Source: Candidatus Zixiibacteriota bacterium
GTDB taxonomy: Bacteria; Zixibacteria; MSB-5A5; GN15; JACZUZ01
Assembly: GCA_022572905.1 (NCBI GenBank)
Contig: JACZUZ010000023.1
Location: 1-11,298, forward strand
DNA: 11,298 nucleotides
Direction: 5' to 3'
Of this stretch, positions 1 to 6,044 are shown piece by piece. Made by a program: the position numbers and the translations under genes. Each line of letters opens with the position of its first letter. Within the stretch, counting starts at the first letter, position 1. Under the pieces are notes generated by a model, which saw nothing but the letters and a program-made list of their open reading frames with translations, ran no database searches and had not been told where the DNA came from.

Positions 1-840
1 CCGCGCCGTGGGTTGGCTTTTGTTCTGCCCGGCTATACCCGGCCCCGACCCGCCCCCCGATCCAAACACCGCCGTATTCTCGCCGAAATTCGCCCCAGCG
101 GCCACACCCAGCCCACCCACAAACCCGGAACAGAGGTCGCTGACAATATCGCCATACAAATTAGGCATGACCAGAACATCAAATTGAGTCGGGTCGATTA
201 CAAGACGCATACACAACGCGTCGATAATAACATCCTCAGACTCGATATCGGAATATTTCGCGGCGACTTCCTTGAATACGCGCAAGAAAAGTCCATCAGA
301 TAGTTTCATGATATTCGCTTTATGCGAGGCGGTGACCTTCTTGCGCCCGTGTTTGCGGGCATACTCAAATGCCCAGCGGCAAATTCGTTCGGACGCGCCG
401 CGGGTGATGCGTTTGATCGACTCGGCTGTGTCGTCATCCACCTGGCGTTCGATTCCCGCGTAGAGATCTTCGGTATTCTCGCGCACAACAACTAGATCAA
501 TATTTTCATAGCGCGTTTTCACTCCCGGCAATGTCACAGTCGGGCGTAGATTGCAGTACAGATCGAGCTCTTTGCGTAGAGCCACATTTACCGAACGAAA
601 TCTCTCTCCCACTGGCGTTGTAACCGGCGCCTTGAGAGCGACTTTGTTCTTGCGAATAGAATCGATAGTTTCCGCAGGCAAAGGATTATCGTTATCCGAT
701 ATTTCAACAAGAGCCCGTTGGCCAGCCAGGCGCTCTTCCCATTGGATTTCAACCCCAGCGGCTTTTATGATCTTCGTGACGGCTTTAGTTACCTCCGGAC
801 CGATACCATCTCCGTCGATGAGTGTAATTTTGTGGCTCAT
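1..840 (-). CDS. icd: NAD(P)-dependent isocitrate dehydrogenase, 3' part missing at window edge
   Basis: Catalyses oxidative decarboxylation of isocitrate to 2-oxoglutarate in the cytosol (TCA cycle). The frame is open for 280 codons from ATG at 840 to the left edge. Visible landmarks are the N-terminal IDGDGIGPEV (residues 8-17), the substrate loop S83-x-N85-x3-R89, R99 in NLRP, RENTEDLYAGIE (120-131, which separates isocitrate from isopropylmalate enzymes), lysine 174 in HKANIMK, and metal-binding aspartates D207, D231 and D235 in NLYGDIVSD. These match the family's substrate and metal ligands. It lies 32 nt downstream of the SDR gene and is probably co-transcribed. No strong ribosome site precedes the ATG. 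Odd point: residues 260-280, where the family has an EAVHGSAPDIAG-type cofactor loop, read GSGGGSGPGIAG, probably sequence error (see findings). NAD versus NADP preference cannot be judged. Family assignment is firm; the symbol is by analogy. Confidence 0.9.
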   Translation of the reverse strand, partial: MSHKITLIDGDGIGPEVTKAVTKIIKAAGVEIQWEERLAGQRALVEISDNDNPLPAETIDSIRKNKVALKAPVTTPVGERFRSVNVALRKELDLYCNLRPTVTLPGVKTRYENIDLVVVRENTEDLYAGIERQVDDDTAESIKRITRGASERICRWAFEYARKHGRKKVTASHKANIMKLSDGLFLRVFKEVAAKYSDIESEDVIIDALCMRLVIDPTQFDVLVMPNLYGDIVSDLCSGFVGGLGVAAGANFGENTAVFGSGGGSGPGIAGQNKSQPTAR

Positions 841-872
841 TTGTTACTATAAATCTTTCTATAGCGTATGAT

Positions 873-1607
873 CTAACGTCGCACTGCCAGCGGCCGAATA
901 TCCGCCATTGATGTCCACGCATTGCTATCTTGTTTGGCCATAAATACGACAGCCTCGGCTACTTCTTTGGGAGTGAGTTTCACCGCCGCCCGTGACGGAG
1001 AGAGCTCCTTCAATCTACTCTGTTTGGAAAAGTTGCGCATTAATCCGGTCTCCGTCGATGCGGGCGAAAGAATCGATATTTTGATTCCGTCGTTGCGAAC
1101 TTCGTTCGCCACAGACTCCGACAATAGGTTCAAAGCGCCTTTCGAAGCGCTATAGACCGCGACATTAGGAATCCCCACTCGGGTCACCGACGATGAAATA
1201 CTTATTATGTGCCCGTGACCCTGTTTCTTGAGAAGCGGTAATAGCTCCTGAAAGCTGTAAAACACCGCCCGAACATTGGTGTCCATTATGACATCGTATT
1301 CTTTCTCGCTGGTCTCAAGAATCGATTTATGCACCCCCACTCCGGCGTTGTTGATCCAAAAATCAATTTCCCCGAATTTTTTCCTGGCAGCGCTTATTAT
1401 TCGCTTGATATCAGCGCGCTTGGACACATCGGCCTTGACGCAAAGACTCTTTCCCCCAAGAGATTTGGCTACAACCTTTAGTCTCGATTCCTTGCGGGCA
1501 GTCAGGACAACATTGGCCCCGTCAGATGAAAATTCCTGGGCGATGGCCGCTCCTATGCCCATTGATGCGCCGGTAACAACCACGGTCTTGTCTTTTAGAG
1601 AAATCAT
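873..1607 (-). CDS. SDR-family NAD(P)-dependent oxidoreductase
   Basis: A classical short-chain dehydrogenase/reductase of 244 residues, a normal length for the family; cytosolic, reducing or oxidising a carbonyl/alcohol substrate that cannot be read from sequence. The Rossmann motif TGASMGIG is at residues 12-19, NNAG at 86-89, the structural Asn at about 111, the catalytic serine at about 139, and Y152-x3-K156 in YSASK. The frame is open upstream to an ATG at 1697, but 1607 is preferred: AAGGAG lies 4 nt before it, and the family's N-terminus (LKDKTVVVTGAS) begins right there. The extra 30 residues of the longer version look like translated leader. It sits immediately upstream of isocitrate dehydrogenase on the same strand. 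The C-terminus (LAVRR) is short of the glycine-rich tail typical of fatty-acid FabG, so FabG is unlikely. Confidence 0.9.
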   Translation of the reverse strand: MISLKDKTVVVTGASMGIGAAIAQEFSSDGANVVLTARKESRLKVVAKSLGGKSLCVKADVSKRADIKRIISAARKKFGEIDFWINNAGVGVHKSILETSEKEYDVIMDTNVRAVFYSFQELLPLLKKQGHGHIISISSSVTRVGIPNVAVYSASKGALNLLSESVANEVRNDGIKISILSPASTETGLMRNFSKQSRLKELSPSRAAVKLTPKEVAEAVVFMAKQDSNAWTSMADIRPLAVRR

Positions 1608-1611
1608 TGAA

Positions 1612-1617
1612 CTCCTT
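1612..1617 (-). promoter_or_regulatory. Shine-Dalgarno site deciding the SDR start
   Basis: AAGGAG on the minus strand, 4 nt before ATG at 1607. It supports this start over the in-frame ATG at 1697. Confidence 0.8.
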
Positions 1618-1659
1618 CGTATTTTGCTCAATCCGAATTTGGAAATAAGCCCTAATTTG

Positions 1660-1688
1660 AATCTAACAGAGACAATTTGAGCTGGCAA
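1660..1688 (-). promoter_or_regulatory. Candidate sigma-70 promoter for SDR-icd
   Basis: On the minus strand TTGCCA (1688-1683, 5/6 to the -35 consensus) is followed after exactly 17 nt by TAGATT (1665-1660, 4/6 to the -10). Transcription would begin near 1653, giving a leader of about 46 nt before the SDR start. This placement also argues against the longer SDR start at 1697, which would lie upstream of the transcript start. Confidence 0.45.
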
Positions 1689-1918
1689 GGAAACCACCCG
1701 CTATGGCAATCCATGTTAAAATCTTGCCTTGCGACGTTCAAAAAACATACTTTTCGACTTGAAAATACCGGCGGCTGGCGAATACTGGGCGGAGGTGTGT
1801 CAAAGAGACATTTTTTGCGCCGGATTCAATAATGGAACCACGCCGGACCGCAAATTGTTGTACTAGTTGTCGAAAAACACTGGATTCGATTTCCAGTTTG
1901 ATCGGAGGCTACTGAATC

Positions 1919-2302
1919 ATGAATGGAATTGATGTAAGCAATACACGCTGGACGTTGGGATTTTTCATGTTGGTTCAGCCCTTGGGCGTTTTTGCGCTTA
2001 TTATTGATAAATTCTTTGGCGATGTATCATTGTCTCGCGAAACTTTGATGCTTTTGATTGCGCTTCCATGGGGATTGGCGATTGTAACAATATTGAGCGT
2101 GGCCGAAGATATTGGAGTTAACACCGGGAGCAGAATTCTCAAATGGATTTTGGGGGCTAGTCTAGTATACGCCACCTACACGTACGCTCTCAAAGAAATA
2201 TATCTGATAATAATAATTCCGATAGGGTTTTTGGTTTTGCCGCTTCTTTCCATGTTTCTTAGTTACCATTTTTTCTGGAAAGCTAGGCGAGAAACGGCAT
2301 AG
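1919..2302 (+). CDS. Small integral membrane protein of unknown function
   Basis: A 127-residue protein I do not recognise. It is strongly hydrophobic, with four likely membrane helices at about residues 11-30, 42-62, 73-91 and 93-119. The last two are separated only by a short KE turn, and the C-terminal tail is basic (KARRETA), so the tail is probably cytoplasmic. The loop around residues 62-74 (AEDIGVNTGSR) is the only sizeable polar stretch. GGAGG at 1904-1908 lies 10 nt before the ATG, supporting the start. It stands alone between divergent and convergent minus-strand genes, so context offers no function. Real-gene confidence is high, function none. Confidence 0.75.
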   Translation: MNGIDVSNTRWTLGFFMLVQPLGVFALIIDKFFGDVSLSRETLMLLIALPWGLAIVTILSVAEDIGVNTGSRILKWILGASLVYATYTYALKEIYLIIIIPIGFLVLPLLSMFLSYHFFWKARRETA

Positions 2303-2383
2303 GTGGTAATTCTATGCTGTGACTTTGAAATGACTGATTATTCGCAAAAAAATGCGAAAGACCGAAATGAACTTCAGACAAAT

Positions 2384-2422
2384 AAAAAGCCCGCCCGCGC
2401 TTTCCCCTCATGCGCGGGCGGG
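2384..2422 (-). terminator. Strong intrinsic terminator (minus strand)
   Basis: A perfect 11-bp GC-only stem, CCCGCCCGCGC (2390-2400) with GCGCGGGCGGG (2412-2422), closes an 11-nt loop. On the minus strand it is followed by C and five Ts (2389-2384), the classic Rho-independent layout. On the plus strand no T-run follows, so it does not serve the membrane protein gene. A second terminator lies between it and the regulator gene, so it most likely ends an independent transcript. Confidence 0.85.
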
Positions 2423-2590
2423 TAGACCCTAAGAGAAAAAGAGGTGGTTTGCCCAGAATGATCGTTGTGGAGGTGGATTCCTAAGATACCCTAACGATCT
2501 CAAGCTGGACTGCCACTCTTACTATTAGCAAGAGTCATGCCCCAATCGTGACTTTGAGCGTGGCTGAAAATACAATCGGTTGCTAACCAA
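2384..2590 (-). ncRNA. Candidate small untranslated RNA with anti-Shine-Dalgarno segments
   Basis: Inferred from position: a strong minus-strand terminator (2384-2422) lies downstream of another one (2671-2708), so a transcript should begin between them. An A/T-rich stretch with TATAAC (2599-2594) is a possible -10 element; its -35 (TTCCAA, 18 nt upstream) is weak. The proposed RNA of about 200 nt has an end-closing helix (GGTTTG 2593-2588 with CAAACC 2451-2446), a hairpin ACTCTT/AAGAGT (2535-2530 and 2520-2515), an outer CTCAA/TTGAG helix around it, and a 7-bp stem GATCGTT/AACGATC (2499-2493 and 2466-2460). The loop of this last stem contains CCACCTCC; a second CCACCTC lies at 2447-2441. No known RNA family was recognised; length and closing stem loosely recall 6S RNA, but this is not claimed. 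The 5' end is approximate. Confidence 0.45.
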
Positions 2591-2670
2591 ACCGTTATAG
2601 TAAAATAGTTTTATTTGTTGGAATTTTTATCTGAAAATCCGGCGCAGAATTCTACGGCGCTATTGTGGAC

Positions 2671-2708
2671 AAAAAACGGTAAGCGCCCAATTACCAGACG
2701 CTTACCGT
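2671..2708 (-). terminator. Intrinsic terminator of the regulator operon
   Basis: A perfect 10-bp inverted repeat, ACGGTAAGCG (2676-2685) and CGCTTACCGT (2699-2708), surrounds a 13-nt loop. On the minus strand the stem runs straight into six Ts (2676-2671). It lies 158 nt beyond the stop codon of the sigma-54-type regulator and is its natural terminator. The A-run on the other flank is not a T-run for plus-strand transcription. Confidence 0.8.
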
Positions 2709-2865
2709 AAAAAGTGTTAATCGTGTTCTTTCGTAAGATTATGCGATTACGCTATTTCCTTTCTTCTAAAGATATCTTCTCTTAAGATAATCCCTTCTTA
2801 GGTGTTTCGTTCAAAGATACAGTCGCATTAATTGGTCTAATAAATCACCATTTCAGCAAAATATT

Positions 2866-5223
2866 CTACCCAGCCATTCGACTGCGCTGAGAATTACCAT
2901 TTTGATCCCAGCTAACAGAGAAGCGTCTCATTTTCGCTCTCAAGGTTGATTCGTTGACCTTCAAGAGTCGCGCGGCCCTGGACTTATTCCAGTTAGCGGC
3001 AATCAGCGCTTCCTCAATCAATTGTTTTTCGAAACGACCAACCTGATCCGAGAGAGTCTCTTCGCGAACTTCTCGCTCATTTTCAAAAGTCGAACGAACC
3101 AGTTCGATGAGCGAACCCTCCTGTACCAAACTCGAAAACGCTTTCATTCGTTTGACCAGGTTTTCGAGCTCGCGCACATTTCCCGGCCATGAATGAGTCA
3201 AACAATGATGAACCAGCTCCGCTTCGGGTTTCTCGTTTTCATCCAGCAAACCGTAACGCCTTAGAAAACGCTCCAGAAGTTTAGGTATGTCTTCCTTGCG
3301 TTCGCGCAAAGGAGGAATATTGAAGGTGAAACCATCGAGACGATGATACAGATCGCGGCGGAATCTTCCTTCTTCAACCATCCGTTTCAAATCACAGTTA
3401 GTTGCCGTAATCAAAGCAAAATCAACAGCGATTTCCTTTGTTGAACCAAGCGGACGGAACCGTTTTTCCTCTATTACAGTTAATAAGCGCATCTGCAAGG
3501 TTAGTGGCATTTCGCCGATTTCATCGAGGAATAATGTCCCGCCATTGGCGGAAATCAGAATGCCCTGAAACTTCTCGAACGCGTCCGTATATGCGCCTTT
3601 GGCGTGGCCAAACAGCTCCGACTCCAAAAGCGATTCGGGGACATTGGTGATATTGATAGACACGAAAGGCCCCTCTGGTCTGGATACCGAGTGGAAATGC
3701 TTGGCGAGAATGCCTTTCCCTACGCCGGTTTCGCCGGTAAGTAGGACTGGCAAATCACACCCACGAATCATTTCCAATTGAGAGACTATCCGGCGCATTT
3801 CTGCGCTTGCAACAACCAGATCCGGATTCTCATACCGAACGGAAGATTTCGGACTTGAACGCCTGGACGCCGTGGAAGCGCCCCGGACTTCAGAAGTAAA
3901 TCCGGGCAATTTCTCAACTTTCCGCTCAATTCGCTCTCGCGAAATTACATCGCCGCGTCGCGCGAATTTCTCCTGCGCTCTGAATAAATAAGCCAGAGAT
4001 TTATGCGGACTGAATAGTTCACAACTCCCGGCCCATTCCAAAGCAACCGCCAATTCGAATTGCGCGCCTGACTCATCAAGTATCTCAAGAGATCTCTCAA
4101 TTTTACTAATCGCCTCGTCGGGTCGATTCAACCCGGCCAGGGCTTGAGCCTGCACACGACAGAGAGCGCCCAGATCAATCTTCTCATCGAGCTTCTCGAA
4201 GATCAGCTCCGAACTTCTGGCATGACGTAAAGCGCGGCGGAAGTCTTTTTCCTCTATGGCAAGCTCCGCAAGTTGGCGCCGGGCCCGACCAGCCAGATCG
4301 CTTCCTTGGGCGCGACGCTCGGCCAATCGGAACGCATGAGTGAGTGATTCACGAGCGGAGTCGAATTCACCCCGACGCGTCTTTAGTTCACCTTCATACA
4401 GATGATATAATACTTCTTCGCTCAAAAGATTCAGATCATCGATTAGAACCTTGGATTTCGAAAACTCGGTGTCGGCCTCAGCAAGCGCCCCCATTCGAAG
4501 CCGCTCATAGCCCAGTGAAAGCCGCGAGCGCGCTACTTCGGTCTTGTCTCCCATTTTCTCTGAGAGATTCACATTAAGACTCAAATTCTTGAGAGCCTCA
4601 CGCGATTTTCCCAGAAAAGACTGGACACGTCCCAGGTTTCCGTAAAGATACGCCAACCTGCGTGTATTGTTTTCAATTCTAGCCAGTTCAATCGCTTCAG
4701 TCAGAAGCGAAACAGCCTGTGTCATATCGGAGCGCATAAACGCCAGCTGAGCAAGCTTATTAAGCGCATCGGCTTGCCCTTCAATATGATCAGAGCGTCT
4801 GAAAATAGATTCAGCGTCGCGCAAACTCCGTTCAGCTTCATCAAGCTCACCCATGTCACGCAAAATAACTCCGAGTGTAATGTATGTTTGAGCCAGTACA
4901 GTCGTTTCTCCTAATCGAGAGAGAGAAACCTCGGCCTGACGCGCCATACGCAGGGCCTCGGGTAATTTCATAGCGCCGGAATAGACTCTAGCCGCCAGAT
5001 ACCAAAGTATCTCGCTTTCGCTAATTCCTTTTCCGGTTAGGTTCGCAAGATTCTCCTCAACGAAGCGTATCGCAGGCTGAAAATCGCGCGCATTGATCCA
5101 GGATTCAAGCGCTTCTCGAGCTCGCTCTAAAGAACTCAGTGTTTCATGGCCTACTTGTTTCATACGCTCACGACCCTGCCTTTCCACCAGTGTAGTTCTG
5201 GCTGGTCGTCGAGATTGAACCAT
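2866..5223 (-). CDS. TPR-containing sigma-54-type activator (AAA+ / Fis HTH)
   Basis: A 785-residue bacterial enhancer-binding protein whose sensor is a tetratricopeptide-repeat array instead of a receiver, GAF or PAS domain. TPR-like helical repeats span about residues 30-435, followed by a basic Ser/Arg-rich linker (443-463). The AAA+ domain (about 465-700) has Walker A GETGVGKG (497-504), the sigma-54 loop as GAYTDA (543-548, consensus GAFTGA), Walker B GGTLFLDEIGE (561-571), arginine-finger region GRFRRDLYHRL (619-629) and WPGNVREL (679-686). A Fis-type helix-turn-helix closes the protein (about 732-768). It should hydrolyse ATP to activate promoter complexes when the TPR domain senses a protein or peptide ligand. 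Start is uncertain: ATG at 5223 overlaps the upstream gene by 56 nt with AGGAG directly abutting it, whereas ATG at 5163 (765 aa) begins 4 nt after the upstream stop. Targets are unknown. Confidence 0.9.
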   Translation of the reverse strand: MVQSRRPARTTLVERQGRERMKQVGHETLSSLERAREALESWINARDFQPAIRFVEENLANLTGKGISESEILWYLAARVYSGAMKLPEALRMARQAEVSLSRLGETTVLAQTYITLGVILRDMGELDEAERSLRDAESIFRRSDHIEGQADALNKLAQLAFMRSDMTQAVSLLTEAIELARIENNTRRLAYLYGNLGRVQSFLGKSREALKNLSLNVNLSEKMGDKTEVARSRLSLGYERLRMGALAEADTEFSKSKVLIDDLNLLSEEVLYHLYEGELKTRRGEFDSARESLTHAFRLAERRAQGSDLAGRARRQLAELAIEEKDFRRALRHARSSELIFEKLDEKIDLGALCRVQAQALAGLNRPDEAISKIERSLEILDESGAQFELAVALEWAGSCELFSPHKSLAYLFRAQEKFARRGDVISRERIERKVEKLPGFTSEVRGASTASRRSSPKSSVRYENPDLVVASAEMRRIVSQLEMIRGCDLPVLLTGETGVGKGILAKHFHSVSRPEGPFVSINITNVPESLLESELFGHAKGAYTDAFEKFQGILISANGGTLFLDEIGEMPLTLQMRLLTVIEEKRFRPLGSTKEIAVDFALITATNCDLKRMVEEGRFRRDLYHRLDGFTFNIPPLRERKEDIPKLLERFLRRYGLLDENEKPEAELVHHCLTHSWPGNVRELENLVKRMKAFSSLVQEGSLIELVRSTFENEREVREETLSDQVGRFEKQLIEEALIAANWNKSRAARLLKVNESTLRAKMRRFSVSWDQNGNSQRSRMAG

Positions 5224-5578
5224 CTCCTACTTGACCGGAAGTGATATTTCCGCCCCGGGCGCCAGTCTTGGAACCGTCAAGAAAGAAGAATCTAAGAAAT
5301 CCGGTGTCGCCTGTAACCATTTGCCAAAGCGAATAGAACGCTCCTGCTTTGCCAAAAATGTAAACAGAGCCGGAACTGCCGTCGTCCGTGGCTCCACCGC
5401 CGGTTGAAGTACCATCTTCACCTGTAGGGCCGTCACTCCCTCCCCAGGGATGCCCTTCTCCAGTATTATCTCGGTTGTCGGCATAATCGTTGCCGCTAAC
5501 CGCAAACGCGTTTGGCGCTCCCAGCGACATTATCAATGTCACCAAAGAGAACATTAAAAGAAATTTTCTGACACTCAT
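5168..5578 (-). CDS. Small secreted glycine-rich protein, partner of TPR activator
   Basis: A 136-residue protein I do not recognise. Residues 1-26 form a standard signal peptide (basic MSVRK, hydrophobic core, cleavage after AFA). The mature part starts with an acidic Gly/Asp/Ser/Thr-rich, probably disordered stretch (about 28-71). A hydrophobic aromatic segment follows (about 72-101, YIFGKAGAFYSLWQ and FLRFFFL), then a Gly/Ser/Thr-rich tail ending NYTGGKAGS. AAGGAG lies 7 nt before the ATG. It is the first gene after a near-consensus promoter and overlaps or abuts the activator gene, so the two are co-transcribed. It could be an exported signal or its precursor, a cell-surface component whose export is monitored, or an unrelated secreted protein. 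The hydrophobic segment is too interrupted by polar residues to call a membrane anchor. Confidence 0.75.
   Translation of the reverse strand: MSVRKFLLMFSLVTLIMSLGAPNAFAVSGNDYADNRDNTGEGHPWGGSDGPTGEDGTSTGGGATDDGSSGSVYIFGKAGAFYSLWQMVTGDTGFLRFFFLDGSKTGARGGNITSGQVGDGSISTTSQNYTGGKAGS
5224..5228 (-). promoter_or_regulatory. AGGAG abutting the upstream ATG of the regulator
   Basis: AGGAG on the minus strand ends at the base before ATG 5223, a spacing of zero and too short for normal use. This makes the start at 5223 doubtful and leaves 5163 as a serious alternative. Confidence 0.4.
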
Positions 5579-5595
5579 CCCAAGACTCCTTCTTT

Positions 5596-5609
5596 TGTAG
5601 ATGACTACA
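5596..5609 (-). promoter_or_regulatory. Stem-loop just upstream of the secreted protein's ribosome site
   Basis: TGTAG and CTACA form a 5-bp stem with a 4-nt loop, 4 nt upstream of the AAGGAG site. In the RNA it may modulate access to the ribosome site or protect the message. Confidence 0.35.
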
Positions 5610-5851
5610 GCGCTTATGTTTCCTATTTGTTATTCAATTCATCAACTATTTGTGAATCATTTCTTCGCATAACCTGTAGCTCTCGCGGTCCGAACAAATC
5701 GCTCGCGAGAGTTCGATGCGCTCACCGGGAGTGGACGCTTACAAATAATTTTCGGGGCGCTAAATCGATAGACGCCCGATAGGGAGAGAGCGATAGAGCG
5801 CCCGCCGATTATGCCAAAAATCTGATTGACCGACGTCTTACGTATCGCTAT

Positions 5852-5880
5852 AGTATATCCTAGCCAGGTTCATCTGTCAA
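5852..5880 (-). promoter_or_regulatory. Near-consensus sigma-70 promoter of the secreted protein-activator operon
   Basis: On the minus strand TTGACA (5880-5875, 6/6) is followed after exactly 17 nt by TATACT (5857-5852, 5/6). Transcription should start near 5845. The strength suggests abundant RNA, so control may act on the long leader or by a repressor at the promoter. Confidence 0.8.
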
Positions 5881-5913
5881 GAAGTTTCTGAGAGTCTTTC
5901 AGTTTAACTCGTT

Positions 5914-5940
5914 GTGCTTATGCGTCTTACGCGGTAGCAC
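5914..5940. promoter_or_regulatory. Imperfect palindrome, possible operator of the MarR-type regulator
   Basis: GTGCT (5914-5918) and AGCAC (5936-5940) frame an inner GCGT/ACGC pair (5922-5925 and 5929-5932), a 27-bp nested palindrome. It lies about 30 bp upstream of the leftward promoter's -35 box and about 100 bp upstream of the MarR-GNAT gene. MarR proteins usually bind palindromes next to their own gene, so autoregulation is plausible but unproven. Confidence 0.3.
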
Positions 5941-6044
5941 GACCACCCGGAGCTGAAACTATGAAATTTCAATTTATTATGTAACTTCTTACGGACTTTT
6001 CGGTATAAGTAATCAAGGACGCCGCAAGTCCTCATTAGAATATC

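Larger units (their letters stand above)
1608..1918. other. Divergent intergenic region, SDR / small membrane protein
   Basis: Besides the SDR promoter, the plus strand has a weak pair TTGAAA (1759-1764) and AATACT (1781-1786) spaced 16 nt, which could serve the gene at 1919. Just before that gene's ribosome site is a stem-loop, ACTGGA (1879-1884) with TCCAGT (1892-1897) around a 7-nt loop. No coding potential is evident. Confidence 0.4.
2303..2865. other. 563-nt gene-poor region with two minus-strand terminators
   Basis: No convincing protein gene is present. From left to right it holds a hairpin TTCGCA/TGCGAA (2341-2358) with a six-A loop beyond the membrane protein, a strong terminator facing the minus strand (2384-2422), a structured segment proposed to be a small RNA (to about 2590), a second minus-strand terminator (2671-2708), and an AT-rich 3' untranslated stretch of the regulator operon (2709-2865). 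Confidence 0.6.
5579..6044. other. Divergent regulatory region with a long structured minus-strand leader
   Basis: From the promoter at 5852-5880 the minus-strand leader runs about 265 nt. It holds an 8-bp hairpin CTCTCGCG/CGCGAGAG (5680-5687 and 5704-5711, 16-nt loop), a stem TCGGG(G)CG/CGCCCGA near 5752-5780, and three CGATAG copies between 5765 and 5796, two of them followed by nearly the same GCCCG string. Toward the plus-strand gene lie an imperfect palindrome (5914-5940) and a short one AGGAC/GTCCT (6016-6032). No reading frame here looks like a gene, and no known riboswitch was recognised. Confidence 0.5.

Noticed and set aside
13..871. Plus-strand open frames across the left edge
   Set aside because: They lie antisense to the isocitrate dehydrogenase, whose motifs are unmistakable, and show no family features.
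2441..2484. Tiny plus-strand frame MIVVEVDS at 2458-2484 after GAGGTGG, as a leader peptide gene
   Set aside because: Only eight codons, no plus-strand gene follows within reach, and the same bases fit better as minus-strand RNA with CCACCTC loops.
2384..2590. Assignment of the candidate RNA to 6S, tmRNA, SRP RNA or RNase P RNA
   Set aside because: None of the diagnostic conserved stretches of those RNAs was recognised; only length and a closing stem recall 6S RNA.
5227..5505. Minus-strand open frame of 92 codons within the secreted protein gene
   Set aside because: Shadow of the 136-codon gene, which has the signal peptide and ribosome site; this frame has neither.
5800..5820. TTTGGCATAATCGGCGG (minus strand) as a sigma-54 -24/-12 promoter
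   Set aside because: The GG-to-GC distance is 2 nt too short for the consensus, and a near-perfect sigma-70 promoter lies just upstream.
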